A stretch of 64,000 nucleotides of DNA from the NCBI RefSeq assembly GCF_950295315.1, contig NC_080171.1, forward strand, positions 90,517,016-90,581,015, given 5' to 3'. Both the position numbers and the translations under genes were made by a program. Each line of letters opens with the position of its first letter. Position 1 is the stretch's first letter. Under the pieces are notes generated by a model. The model made no database searches. It worked only from the letters and a program-made list of their open reading frames with translations, and was not told the DNA's origin. The stretch comes from Erinaceus europaeus (taxonomy: Eukaryota > Chordata > Mammalia > Eulipotyphla > Erinaceidae). Shown one piece after another: positions 10,339 through 22,199 of this stretch.

Positions 10339-12675
10339 ATTTTTTATTTATTAAGAAAGGATTAATGAACAAAAAAATAAGGTAGGAGGGGTACAACTCC
10401 ACACAATTCCCACCACCCAATCTCCATAACCCACCCTCTCCCATGATAGCTTTCCCATTCGCTAGCCCTCTGGGAGCATGGGCCCAGGGTCATTGTGGGT
10501 TGCAGAAGGTGGAAGGTCTGGCTTCTGTAATTGCTTCCCCGCTGAACATGGGCGTTGACTGGTCGGTCCATACTTCCAGTCTGCCTCTATCTTTCCCTAG
10601 TGTGTCTCTGGGGAAGCTGAGCTCCAGGACACATTGGTGGGGTCTTCAATTCAGGGAAGCCTGGCCAGCATCCTGGTGGCATCTGGAACCTGGTGATTGA
10701 AAAGAGAGTTAACATACGAAGCCAAACAATTTGTTGAGCAATCATGGATCCCAAGCTGGGAATAGTGGAGAGGAAGTGTTAGGGAGGTACTCACTGCAAA
10801 CTCTAGTGTACTTCTGCTTTCAGGTATATATTTTGCAGTAGTTTATGGATACGTGTGCACATAAGCTCTCTCTCACAGAAACTGGTGTATATCTAGGTTA
10901 TGGGACTTTGTTAGAAAGTGAACTACCTGAGATGAAATTAGAGTGTACTATAAAAGGAAAGGTCTCACCCGAGTAATGAAGCTGAAGGGTTGTCATTCCA
11001 CACGTGAAGTCTCTGGACACAGTCTGAGGTGAAGCATGTTGAGGTGGCAATCGTTGCTTTGGTTAGGTTGTGATCGGCGGATGCAATATTATTTGGTTTG
11101 GATTGGGAGATGCATACGGGAAAGTGGGCACTATCCAAGGGTTCCAGGACTGGGGGAAGTAGGGGCTCTATAGTGGAGATGTGAGGTTCCTGCTGTCTTA
11201 GGGTTCAAAAAGACAATCGATAGTTAACGTTATCATCACATTATTTGTTAATTGGGTTAACTTTGAAAAGTCCTTTTGTTAGGGTTTGCTGTACAGTATC
11301 CAGTATCTTGTATATAGCTGTGCTATTGGTTGCTTCTGATCTACTTGGTCTAGGCTTTTGAGAGAGTCCACATATCAAATACACAGCCTATATATTAAAA
11401 AGATTCAATTTGTGTTTTGAGAAACTTTGAGACATACAACTGATTTTCCCCCTCTCATATTAATTAACTACTGATTTATATGTCTACATTTTGCTAGGAG
11501 TGTACATAAACACCATTCCCACCACCAAAGGACTGTGACCCATTCCTCTCACCCACTCCCACCCTCCACTGGCCCAGGAAGCTGCATGTCTACCCCTCAC
11601 CACTGGGTTTTTACTTTGGTGCCCTAGTTACAATTTGATCAGGTCCTGCTTTTAGTTTCCCTTTCAGATCTTCTTAGTCAACTTCTGTTGATGAGTGGGA
11701 TCATCCCATACTCATCTTTATCTTTCTGACTTAGTTCACTTAACATAATTCCTTCTAGTTCTGTCCAAGATGGGTCAGAGAAGGTGGGTTCATTGTTTTT
11801 GATAGCTGCATAGGAGTACACACCTCTTTTTGGTTGGGTGTTATGGAGTCCTTGGGGTATAACCCCAGGAGAGGAATTACGTGATCATATGGAAGGTCCA
11901 TGTCTAGCCTTCTGAGAGTTTTCCAGACTGCTCTCCACAGAGGCTGGACCAATTTACATTCCCACCAGCAATGTAAAAGGGTTCCTCTGTCCCCACAACC
12001 TCTCCAGCATTTGTTGCTGCTGTCCTTTTTGATGTATTCCATTCTTACAGGAGTGAGGTGGTATCTTAGTGTTGTCTTAATTTGCATTTCTGTGACCATC
12101 AGTGACCTAGAGCAGTTTTTCATATGTTTGTTAGCCTTTTGGATCTCCTCTGAGGTGAATGTTTTGTTCATGTCCTCTGCCCATTTTTGGATGGGGTCAT
12201 TTGCTTTTTTGCGGCTAAGTTTGCTGAGCTCTTTATATATTTTGGTGATTAGTTTCTTGTCTGATGTCTGGCATGTGAAGATCTTCTCCTATTCTGTGAG
12301 GGGTCTCTCTGTTTGTTTAATAGTTTCTTTGGATGGGCAGAAGCTTTTCAATTTGATGTAGTCCCATTGGTTTGTTTCTGCTTTGGTCTTCCTTGCAATT
12401 GGGTTTGATTCATCAAAGATGTCCTTGAGGTGTAGGTGGGAAAGTGTTTTACCAATGTTTTCCTCTAAGTATTTGATTGTTTCTGGTCTGACATCTAGGT
12501 CTTTGATCCATTTGGAGTTGATTTTTGTTTCTGGTGAGATAAAGTGGTTCAACTTCATTCTTCTGCATGTTTCAACCCAGTTTCCCCAGCACCATTTATT
12601 GAAGAGAGCCTCTTTTTTCCATTTAATCCTTTGGGCCACCTTATCAAAGATTAGATGCTCATAGGTGTTGGGATT
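10339..12675 (-). mobile_element. young L1, 5'-truncated: ORF2 C-terminus plus full 3'UTR
   Basis: Read on the minus strand, the element begins in the C-terminal third of ORF2 (at about 12,675). It runs through the L1 C-terminal cysteine motif ([14 protein letters not shown] near 11,960-12,000) and a ~1.4 kb 3'UTR ending at 10,339. It is nearly collinear with the complete copy at 23.8-31.2 kb. The ORF2 remnant is broken: one open stretch ends in a frameshift near 12,170-12,290, and another covers 12,289-12,639. The element lies within the 12-bp duplication shared with the adjacent SINE. Confidence 0.92.
11755..12675 (-). pseudogene. L1 ORF2 C-terminal remnant
   Basis: Two minus-strand open stretches, 12,289-12,639 and 11,755-12,171, carry the post-RT part of ORF2p ([20 protein letters not shown], then [17 protein letters not shown] and the CWRGCG...HCWWEC knuckle). 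The endonuclease and RT domains are missing through 5' truncation. It encodes nothing functional. Confidence 0.88.
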
Positions 12676-12687
12676 TGTTATACTCTT

Positions 12688-13135
12688 ATCTTTAGGTTCC
12701 TGATTATGAAAAATTTGTTCTGTTTTATATCTTAATGCTTTTCATCCACCAGGCTGTAGATGCTACCATGATCCTTACCTGACTTCTCTGTGAGAAAACC
12801 CCAGCAATGTGTCCTGGAACCCTACCTTTGCAGAGCCTTACCCCACTAGGGAAAGATAGAAATGGGCTGGGGTATGTACTGACCTGTATATATCCATATT
12901 CAGCAGAAAGGCAATTATAGAAATCAGACCTTCTATCTTCTGTTCCTATGAAGGTCTTTAGTCCATATTCCCAGAGAGATTAAGAATAGGGAAACTTCTA
13001 AGAGGTGGTGAGGGTTGGCAGGGAGTTAGAACTCTGGTAGCGGGGAGTTTAATTGTATGGGATTGTACTTTTCTTATCTCAAAAATCTTATCAATAATTA
13101 TTATATAACTAATAAAAATAATAAAAAGGTATTGA
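12688..13135 (+). mobile_element. old L1 3'UTR end, continuation of 9314-9948
   Basis: Resumes after the composite insertion with 'atcttaatgcttttcatcc', 'gctgtagatgctaccatg' and 'tgtgtcctggaaccctacc', and ends in an A/T-rich tail 'aataaaaataataaaaagg'. Confidence 0.8.
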
Positions 13136-13749
13136 GTGTCACTTATTGTATCCAAACTGGTATTATGTTTATGAGTTCTGGCCTCAATTAGGGAAGAAAT
13201 ACACCTCATAATTTAGTTTGTTCTAAGTTAACCTTAAGTTTTACTGAATTTAGTTGTTTGATGACTCTAATAAAGGTTGTCATAGGGACAATAAGTGTCC
13301 TTTAGTTGAATATATATATCAAGTGTATCTCTTTGTTAAATGTGTTTGTTCTAATGATTATCAAGGGATGACAATAATGCTAATGCTGTCAGAAGAAATT
13401 AGGAGCTATATCTTATTTTCTTTTGTGCAGTTAGTTGAGTAGATAAAGTGGTTTAGCAAAGTGAAGTAGGTGATAGGAGAGGAGGGTGTCTATGTCTTAG
13501 TACTAAATATTGGGTTAGACGATTTATGGTGCCTTCTTTAGGCCCATTTAATTGATGGTCTTATTAAGTCTAAGTCTAATCACAGCTAGCAAATAAGCAC
13601 TTTTACTTTGAGATATAGTGTTGACTGTAACTTATGTATACACATATGTATGTATACATGTTCACAGTACCCTAAGCCTAGTCTATATCTAAGGTCTGTT
13701 AATTTTTAAGAGTATATGGCATCTGAGATGAAACTAAGTAGTCCCAAGT
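13136..13749. other. low-copy AT-rich DNA, no gene seen
   Basis: Nothing recognised. Confidence 0.4.
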
Positions 13750-15055
13750 TTTAGGAATGGTTTCACCAGATTATTGGAGTATGGGATGATTCCAGTCATA
13801 AAGAGAAGTTGAGGAAGAAGAACAGAAAGGCAAACTCAACACAGAATCTGACTGAGTTTGGAGTATGATACCAAAGTAAAAATCTCTGGGTGGAGGACTA
13901 ATCCAACATTCTAGCCTTATTTTCAACTCTGACACCAGACAATATTTTTGTTCTACCTGCATGTTAGCAATTTAGCTTAAGCAAATATTTCTAAAGTCAT
14001 GGCCCCCTAGGTAAATACCTAAAATAGATATCCTAGATTCTTTCCACCTTATGATTCCTATCCTCATCTTTTCTGTTCATAGTTTTTGGTTCCTATTTAT
14101 TAAATATTTTGTCCTACTTCATATCTTACTGAATTTCAACCAACAAGTTTCAGCTGTTACTTTGATGCCAACCTGACTTCCCTGGGCAGATGACCTCACC
14201 AATGTGTCCCAGAACCTCCCCTCTCCAGAGTCCCACCCCAGTAGGGAAATATAGAACTTGCTGGGGGTATGGAATAACCTGGCAATGTCCATGTCCAGTG
14301 GAGAAGAAAATATGGAAGCCAGAACCTGACCTTCTGCACCCTGAAAAGTACTTTGGTGAATACTCCCAAAGGGAGAGAAACATTAGGGGAAGATGACCAG
14401 AAGGAGAGAGAAGAGGAAAAACAGAATGACATATGTAAGCAGTGATTGGTGTAGGTATGACATAGAAAGGAAGAAAAGGTATATAGAAAAAAATGGGCAG
14501 ATATATAGTTATATATCAATAGTTATAAGAAATAATCATAAACCATATTTATTACCTTGGGAGAACTATTGTTATTTTTTTTGTCTACAGGGTTATTGCT
14601 AAGGCTCGGTGACTGCACCCCGAATCCACTGCTCCCAGAGGCTATTTTTTCCCTTTTGTTGCCCTTGTTTAACGCTGTTGTGGCTGTTATTGTTATTATT
14701 GCTGTCATTGTTATTGGATAGGACAGAGAGAAATGGAGAGAGGAGAGGAAGACAGAGAAAAGGAGAGAAAGGTAGACCTGCTTCACCACTTGTGAAATGA
14801 ACCCCCTGCAGGTGGAGAGCCGGGGGCTCGAACCAGGATCCTTATACCAGTCCTTGCATTTGGCACCATGTGTGCTTAACCCATTGTGCTATTGCCCGAC
14901 CCCCTGTGATTTTCAGTGGAGGGAATGGTGACACTGAACTCTCATGGTGGGAATACTGTAGAATTCTACCCCTGTTGTCTGATAATTTTGTAATTCAGTA
15001 TTAAATCTAATAAATAATAATAAATAATAAAATAGTAATAAAATGTAAGATAAAA
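13750..15055 (+). mobile_element. old L1: end of ORF2 plus 3'UTR, broken by a SINE
   Basis: Begins at the ORF2 C-terminus ('gagtatgggatgattccagt') and follows the 3'UTR through 'aactctgacaccagacaat' and 'caatgtgtcccagaacc' to the tail 'aaataataataaataata' near 15,030. A minus-strand SINE splits it at 14,573-14,905. Confidence 0.78.
14573..14905 (-). mobile_element. SINE, long form, nested in old L1
   Basis: The long-form module ('acagggttattgctaaggct', 'gactgcaccccgaatcc'), body and head ('gtgcttaacccattgtgc') are all present on the minus strand. Confidence 0.88.
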
Positions 15056-15604
15056 TACTATTTCATATGCTTACCCTGATTTTTTAGCACTATATACCAA
15101 ACTATGAGCTACCAATTGAACAGTAACTCTATATAACTCTACACTGATTGATTGAAGGTCAAACATCAAGTTTGATATTTATTTCAGATATAGAGTAAGT
15201 AAAAAGACGATGAATTCAGAGACCTATATTTGATGTGTGCTAAATACATGATTTGGAGTAAGTGGTTTTATGTTAACTGATAGTGATCTGTTAGTGACAA
15301 AGTGAAAATAAGTCCTCTGACGAGTATAGGTTATCAGGACTGGCCCCTATTCATAGTATCAGATAATAGGTCTCCCATTTTAAAACCAAGTATATTGGGT
15401 AAAAGTAGTGTTACTGTGAAGGGATAAATAAAGCATCACATCTGTGACAAATAAAACCAGATTTGTATTCATTCAATAGATATTGAATGCATCATTATCT
15501 ATTTATTGATTTTTAAAAGACCATGCTAATTGAATGCAAAGTTAGATTAAAGAAGGCAATAACCCTTCATGGAAATTTCAGACATGGAAGCAATATCTTC
15601 CACT
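15056..15604. other. low-copy AT-rich DNA, no gene seen
   Basis: Nothing recognised. Confidence 0.4.
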
Positions 15605-15872
15605 TTTTTTTCTTTATTCCCTTTTGTTGCCCTTATTGTTTTATTATTGTAGTTATTGATGTTGTCATTGTTGGATAGAACAGAGAGAAATGGAGAGAGG
15701 AGGAGAAGACAGAGAGGGGGAGAGAAAGATAGACACCTACAGATCTGCTTCACCGTCTGTGAAGTGACTCCCCTGCAGGTGGGGAGCCGGGGGCTCGAAC
15801 CATGATCTTTATGCCAGTCCTTGCGCTTTGCACCACGTGCGCTTAACCCGCTGGTCTACCACCCGACTTCCC
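15605..15872 (-). mobile_element. SINE, short form
   Basis: Tail 'tttattcccttttgttgccc', body 'gacagagaggggga', and head 'cacgtgcgcttaacccgctg' with 'gggggctcgaacc' as the B-box-like segment. Confidence 0.9.
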
Positions 15873-15997
15873 TGTCTTCCACATTTTAAAGATTATTTCC
15901 AAGGAAAGAATATAAAATTGCTCCTAATCTGAGACATCCATGCAAATGCACATATATAAATGTTTAATCTAAGAAACACATCTATTAAAGTATAGGT

Positions 15998-16107
15998 AAG
16001 CTTCCAATGGAGGGGATGGGATGTGGCACTCTGGTGGTGGGAATTGTGTGGAGTTGTACCTCTCTTATCCAACAGACTTGTTGATCATAATTAAATCGAT
16101 TTAAGAA
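15998..16107 (+). mobile_element. old L1, last ~110 bp of 3'UTR
   Basis: 'cttccaatggaggggatgg', 'gtggtgggaattgtgtgga' and 'cttatccaacagacttgtt' match the terminal 3'UTR of the older L1s here. Confidence 0.75.
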
Positions 16108-16460
16108 AAACACCAGCAGACCTACTTCACAACTTGTGAAGCTTCCTTTCTGGATGTGTGGAATGGACACTTGAACCAAGATCCTTACACACTGTAATTT
16201 GTGTACTTAATCAGATATGCCCATCCATCATCATCATCATCACCATCATTTTAAATCTTCCTATGGCTGGGTGGTGGCACACTGGGTGAGCACACTTGTT
16301 TGCCATGCATATGGACCCAGGTTCAAGAACTCCCTCCCAGGTGAGGGTAGATAGCATAATGGTTATGCAAATGGACTCTCATATCTGAGGCTCCAAAGTC
16401 CCAGGTTCAATCCCCTACATCACCATAAGCCAGAGTTGAACAATGCTTCTGCTGCCTCTG
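16108..16460. mobile_element. cluster of three degenerate SINE pieces
   Basis: A minus-strand body and head lie at 16,108-16,225 ('gcagacctacttcacaac'). A plus-strand head follows at 16,262-16,345 ('ggctgggtggtggcacact', 'acccaggttcaagaac'). A plus-strand copy of the second tRNA-derived family is at 16,346-16,460 ('agcataatggttatgcaaa', 'cccaggttcaatcccc'). A short ATC repeat separates the first two. Confidence 0.65.
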
Positions 16461-16544
16461 CTGAGTTTTAGGAATTCTGTATATATTTAGTTATTTAATC
16501 CTTTGATGTGTGGCATATAAAATTTTTCCCCAGGGAAGTGGGGA

Positions 16545-16830
16545 AAATTCCCCAGGGAATTTTTCCCACTAGGGAAAGCTAGAAACAAGCTGTGGGTGTG
16601 GATCGAACTGTCAACACCCATGTCCAGCAGAGAAGCAATTACTGAAGCCAGACCTCCCGTCTGTACCCCATAAAGATCTTTGATTCATACTCCTAGAGGG
16701 ATAAAGGGTAGATAACTTTCCAATAGAAGGGATGGGATGTGGTACTCTGGTGGTGGAAATTGTATGAAATTGTCCTTCTATTATCCCACAATCTTGCCAA
16801 TCATTATTTAATCACATTTTTTTAAAAAGA
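16545..16830 (+). mobile_element. old L1 3'UTR end
   Basis: 'cactagggaaagctagaaac', 'catgtccagcagagaagc', 'tagagggataaagggtag' and the tail near 16,815. Its 5' end lies in a local duplication of 'ccccagggaa'. Confidence 0.78.
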
Positions 16831-17639
16831 AACCACATCCATATCATCAAGTTAAAAGAAATAATTATAGAAGTGCTGATGATCAGTATAGTTGCTGAGA
16901 GACAGGTAGTATGCCTTTGATCATTCATGGATTTTGCAATCCCACACACTTTTGGTGAAAAATGCAACTATACTGCACAATACTTGCACAACACTGATGA
17001 AATTCTTAGCTTTTCTGACTCATTCTCCTTATCTGTCACATATAAAAAATAATGCTAACTACTCCATCTGACTCCTATTAGAATTAAATACACTGGGTAT
17101 AAGATATGAGACAATGATAGGACTTATAATAAAGGCTTAGCATTGTAATACCAGACACTCAGTAAGTAAGGTTTACTAGATAAATTGGGTGTGGGAAGCC
17201 GCAGACTGTGGATTTCTTTCTTCCAGAATGGAGTTGACTTTCTACATGCTTTAGGATTGTAATGATTGTCTCTCTGTCTAAGATGGTCTTGTGTGACAAA
17301 GACATATGCTTCTTACAAGTCTCTATTACATATCTCCAGAGAAGCAGGAGCACAGAAATGTAGTGGTGGGGCTGTTTCTAAATGGCTCTGGATAAGAGCT
17401 CTATATTCCTTCTGCTTGGAGAGGTGTTATGTAAATAGGAAACTTTAATTACTATAATTAACTCAGACTCTGGCTCCTCAATAAGAGTGGTCATACCTGA
17501 CTGGGGCAGCTGACTGAATTATGCCCTCTAAGAACTTGGAGGAGAAACCAAGAGAGAGAAAGGACAGACAGAATTGGGCTGACTGGAGTGTGTTAACCCA
17601 GTCAACAGGGAAACAAAATATCTGCGTCCAAGTGGAACA
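16831..17639. other. low-copy DNA, no gene seen
   Basis: No recognisable repeat or coding similarity. Confidence 0.4.
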
Positions 17640-18130
17640 ACAACATGGGAAGTCAGAAATCACCACTTCACTAATGTGTCCTGGAACCCCACCTCTCCAG
17701 AGCCCTGCCCCACTAGGGAAAGATAGAAAAGGGCTGGGAGTATGGATTGAACTACCAACATCCATGTCTAGTGGAGAAGCAGTTACAAAAGCCAGACTTC
17801 CCACCTTCTGCATCCCATAATGATCCTGGGTCCATACTCCCAGAGGGATAAAGAATAGGAAAGCGGTGAAGCAGGTCTGCAGGTGTCTCTCTTTCTCTCC
17901 GCCTCTCTGTCTTCCCCTCCTCTCTCCGTTTCTCTCTGTCCTATCCATCAACAATGACATATATAACCACAACAATGTTAAACAACAAGGGCAACAAAAT
18001 GGAAAGATAAATAAATATAAAAAAGAATAAGAAAGCTTCAAATAGTGGGAACTCTGGTGGTGAGAATTGTGGAATTATACCCCACTTATCCAATGGACTT
18101 GTCCGTCATAATGAAATCAATAAAAGATAA
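17640..18130 (+). mobile_element. old L1 3'UTR end, split by a SINE
   Basis: From 'gggaagtcagaaatcacc' through 'atgtgtcctggaaccccacc' to 'agagggataaagaatagg' at 17,860, then from 'ttcaaatagtgggaactct' at 18,033 to the tail 'aatcaataaaagataaag'. Confidence 0.8.
17866..18018 (+). mobile_element. SINE, 5'-truncated, nested in old L1
   Basis: Starts inside the body ('ggtgaagcaggtctgcaggt') and lacks the tRNA-like head. The imperfect duplication 'aaagaatag/agaaagc' lies on both sides (17,851-17,865 and ~18,019-18,034). Confidence 0.85.
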
Positions 18131-18914
18131 AGAAAAGAAACTACCACTTTATTGTTGCTGGTAATTCCTTATCTCAAAGCACAGTTACTGCAGAGTTGAT
18201 AAGTACCTAGATTGAACCACATCTTCTACCATTATGTTATAGGAAGTTTCAGTGCTGTGATGTCTTTTCACCTCTCATTCTCTGTCTTTGTCTTTCTCTA
18301 CTTGGGGAAAAAAAAAAGGTATCCTAGAACAAAGAAGCCTTTGTGATAATAACAACAAAGATGATATATCTGGAGAAGGGCAACATACTTTTCATCCTAC
18401 AGACTAGGTCCAAAATCTAGTGGGCTTTGGATCCACATGTGGTCTAGATTTGAGTTCAAAGCTGCATCATTTACTTGCTGTGTGTGCCTGAACAAAGGTT
18501 TCTACTTCTCTGAAAATTTCTCTACTACAAGAGGCATAGGAAGATTCGGTAAGACAATGGATGTAAAGTGATAAACAGGTTCTGAGAAGGGAGAAATCTT
18601 TTTGTCCCTGGTTTGCTCAAGGTTACACTCTACATTGGGTGTGCCTCTGAAGATAGGTCTGAAAGCTGTGGCAAAACATTAATAATCCTAGTTACAATAA
18701 CTGTCATTTTTGAATTCCCTTTCTTTACCTGCCTGTTACAGAAGTCATACATAATTCCACCTTTTAACCTTACCAACAACTCAATGAAAATCCAAGGATT
18801 AGAAAGTTTACATCCATGTCTTTCAAACTGCAATATGAAAATGGATCACTGGAGAACTTATAACACAGAACATCTGAAAAAATTAAACATTTCTTTCTTT
18901 CTTTTTTTTAAAGT
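18131..18914. other. low-copy DNA with one weak SINE trace
   Basis: 18,240-18,320 looks like the 3' part of an old SINE ('cacctctcattctctgtc'). A 102-codon open frame at 18,613-18,921 has no recognisable domain. Confidence 0.4.
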
Positions 18915-19130
18915 CATTTAAAATATTTATTTATTCCCTTTGTTGCCCTCATTGTTTTATTGTTGTAGTTATTATTGTTGTCATTGTTGTTGGATAGGAC
19001 AGAGAGAACTGGAGAGAGGAGGGGAAGACAGATGGGAGAGAGAAAGATAGACACCTGTAGACCTGCCTCACCATCTGTGAAGCGACTCCCCTGCAGGTGG
19101 GGAGCCAGGGCTCAACCCAGGACCCTTTTT
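18915..19130 (-). mobile_element. SINE, short form, head missing
   Basis: Tail, body and 'cagggctcaacccaggac' segment are present; the outer head is replaced by the tail of the next SINE. Confidence 0.85.
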
Positions 19131-19415
19131 TTTTTAATCCATCTTAATCTTTGTTTAATTTTTAAAAATATTTATTTATTTATTCCCTTTTGTTACCCCT
19201 TTTTGTTGTTGTAGTTATTGATGTCATCATTATTGGATAGGACAGAGAGAAATGTAGAAAGGAGGAGAAGACAGAGAGGGGGAGAGAAAGATAGACACCT
19301 GCAGACCTGCTTCACCTACTGTGAAGTGACCCCCCCCTGCAAAGGGAGAGCCTGGGGCTTGAACCAGGATCCTTGCGCCACCTGCGCTTAACCGGCTGCA
19401 CTACCACCTGACTCC
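19131..19415 (-). mobile_element. SINE, short form
   Basis: Complete tail-to-head copy on the minus strand ('tattcccttttgttaccc' to 'cgcttaaccggctgcac'), inserted next to or into the preceding SINE. Confidence 0.87.
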
Positions 19416-19424
19416 CTCATTCTT

Positions 19425-19556
19425 ATTTTTAATTAATACCAAAGCACTGCTCCACTCTAGCTTATGATGTTGGTGGTGGGGTGGGGTTGAACCTGGGATT
19501 TTGGAGAACTCAGGCATGAGAGTCTTTTTGCATAACCATTATGCTATCCCCACCCT
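19425..19556 (-). mobile_element. second tRNA-derived SINE family
   Basis: 'aaagcactgctccactctag', 'ggttgaacctgggattttg' and 'tgcataaccattatgctatc' match the family also seen on the plus strand at 16.4, 46.6 and 50.3 kb. Confidence 0.65.
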
Positions 19557-19967
19557 CCCGCAATAATTTCTAACAAATTTCCAGATATTGCTGATGATGC
19601 TGTTCTGAGGAGTACATTTTGAATGATGCATTCAATTATCAAGAAGCAGAAACAAGATTTGAACCAGGTCTCTCTGATTCCTGAGTCTATATATTTTTCT
19701 CTATTATCATAATTGTAATATATTTTACAGATGTAATGGCACAGGGGAAGATTCTTGAAAGTGTATGCCTCCCTGTTGTCTTAATGGGTAGACAAAGCTT
19801 TTTCTTTTCTCTATATATTTTGTCATTGCCATCAGGGTTTTTCAGTGTTCTAAATACTTGTACCATGGGCAGATGGGAAATTACATTTGTGTGTCCAGAA
19901 GTGTACTATGAATCATTAACTCTCTCCAATAACATGATTTAAAAAGTGTACCTCCATTATTTTAATG
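19557..19967. other. low-copy DNA
   Basis: No gene or repeat recognised. Confidence 0.4.
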
Positions 19968-20330
19968 GATTATTTATTTATTCATTGCCACCAGGGTTAC
20001 CCCTGGGGCTCAATCCATGCACAGGTAATCCACCACTTCTGACAGCCACTTTTTCCCTTTATTTTTCTCTTCTCTCACATTCTCCCTTTTCCCTTTCCTT
20101 CTTTTTTTCTCTTTCTTTCTTTCTTCCTGTCTCTCTTCTGTCCTTTCTCCCTTTCTTCCTTCATTTCTCTCTCCCTCTCTATCTCTCTTTGATAGAGACA
20201 AAGAGAAACTGAGAGGGGGGCATAGAGAAAGAAAGAGAGAGAAACTTGCAGCACTGTCCCAAAGCTTGTGAAAATTCCAGTCCTCAGTGAAAGGGGATTG
20301 AACTCAGGTCCTCTCTGTTTCAATCACTAC
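19968..20330 (-). mobile_element. degenerate long-form SINE with expanded pyrimidine tract
   Basis: The long-form module ('ccaccagggttacccctggg', 'ccatgcacaggtaatccacc') is followed by ~130 bp of almost pure pyrimidine (20,056-20,190) and then 'gagacaaagagaaactgag'. Old and locally expanded. Confidence 0.7.
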
Positions 20331-20349
20331 AGGTATAAAAGTGATATAT

Positions 20350-20625
20350 AAAAAATATTTATTTAATTATTTTCCCTTTTGTTGCCCTTGTTTAACATTG
20401 TTGTAGTTATTAATGTCGTTGCTGTTGGATAGGACAGTGAGAAATGGAGAGAGGAGGGGAAGACAGAGAGGGAGAGAGAACTACAGACACCTGCAGACCT
20501 GCTTTACCACTTGTGAAGCAACTCCCTTGCAGGTGGGGAGCCAGGGGCTCAAACTGGTATCCTTACGCTGGCCCTTGCATTTTGTGCCATGTGCGCTTAA
20601 CCCACTGTGCCACTGCCCAACTCCC
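20350..20625 (-). mobile_element. SINE, short form
   Basis: Complete minus-strand copy, 'ttttcccttttgttgccc' to 'gtgcgcttaacccactgtg'. Confidence 0.9.
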
Positions 20626-20639
20626 ACAAGTGATATTTT

Positions 20640-22199
20640 TATCATTATACTAACAGTACCCACTAAAGAGTAAACTGTACAAGTTAAACAAGCTAATATT
20701 TATAAAATACTTCAAAAGTTTAAGTATTAACCATGACTCAAGTGATACAAATTACTTGAAAGGTAAAAATTCAATATTCTAGTCATTAGGGCCAATAGTA
20801 TAGGCAACTGGCAAAGTATTTTGATATAACATCCACATATAAAGGTCAAGTTCTTTTCACATTTGTAATAATCAATGTAATCGCATTAAGAAAAGGGAAA
20901 AAATAAGGGTATGGACCTGTCTGGAAAGATGCTAATAGAATCTAATTTTGATAATTCAGAAAGTGAGTTAAATTTGGGGATGGAGAAAGAATGGATCTTG
21001 ACCCAATGTTAGAACTTCCATGGTTACTCAGTAGAAATAATGGTCTAGATGATCTCAGATGGCGTTTTACTTCTGAGGTTGTTGATCAGTCCCCAAAGTT
21101 CACAAGGTCAGTAATTCTTTCACAGATAGGAAACTGTCTTCACTGCCCCCAGTGCAAGAACAATAACCAAATATGCACAAGTCTTATCTCACTGCTTATA
21201 CTAACTCCAGAACTTCACTCTATCCATTGTTCACACACCAAATAATCTTCTTCCTATAATTTGTTTCCCGCAAAGGAACACTTTTCATTTTAGCCACCTG
21301 ACAATATCTATTTCAAACACTATCATTTCTAAAAATCTTCCATTAGTTCCTTCATGCAGAAAGAAAAGAAACTTTTTGCTTGCTCCTATGATGCTTCTAT
21401 TGGCTGAAAAAGAAATAGAGAAATTAGGCACCAAGAAATCTGAATAGACATTTTAATTCAACAACTAACTATTCAGTTTATTCTCCCAACTTTTCATCTA
21501 CAGGTTAAATCACAAAGATTCAGAATTTATCACCAATCTCTCCTAAATAAGGCATAAGCTATTTAGGATGAGGTCAAATTCCCAGTATTCCAAGTAGAAG
21601 AATTCACTCTTGATTTCCATCTTCAACTATCTTCCAGCTGAGGGTTTGCAGAAAATTCTTAGTTCCATAGAACAAGGATGGAAAATGTCTTCAGAGAAGA
21701 AATGAGTAAGCACAGAAATAGAGACACAGTTTTGTCTTATGTACTGTTTCCCTAGAAAGTTGGACTCAGCACAGGTGTTTGCAGAGCAGTGCTCAACTAT
21801 GATAAAAGGAAATATAAACAATCCCTGGGGAACTCAAGAAAGATATGAAATGCCATGGGATGCATTCAGCTTATTCTGTTGCTGCAGACTCTTAGACCAT
21901 GTTTAGTCAACCAAAAGTAAAAAACTACTTTGGCTTCAACAGGAAAAAAACTAAAAACAGCTCCATACTGATGATCTTAGGCCCAAAGCTCTTTATCACC
22001 TTGTCAGTTGAATTAAAAGATTCATCTGAAAAGACGCAGATCCCAAGACCTAGCTATTCAAAATGTTTCTATTTGTCTTTCATCCCCACTCAGAGTATCC
22101 GACAACATTGGGATGTCTTATGAGGTGACAGTGATGCAATTCTTGACTGTGCTTAGCTTATAGTTTAGTGGTAAATTCAGATACAAATAATCTGAAACA
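20640..22199. other. low-copy AT-rich DNA, no gene seen
   Basis: About 1.5 kb without recognisable repeats, one of the cleaner single-copy stretches. Short open frames carry no known motif. Confidence 0.5.

Noticed and set aside
9984..10571. Several overlapping open frames of 70-110 codons
   Set aside because: They are translations of SINE and L1 3'UTR sequence in various frames; similar peptides recur at every SINE copy.
16530..16575. Small palindromic patch with 'ccccagggaa' repeated
   Set aside because: Explained by a local slip duplication at the 5' end of an L1 3'UTR fragment.
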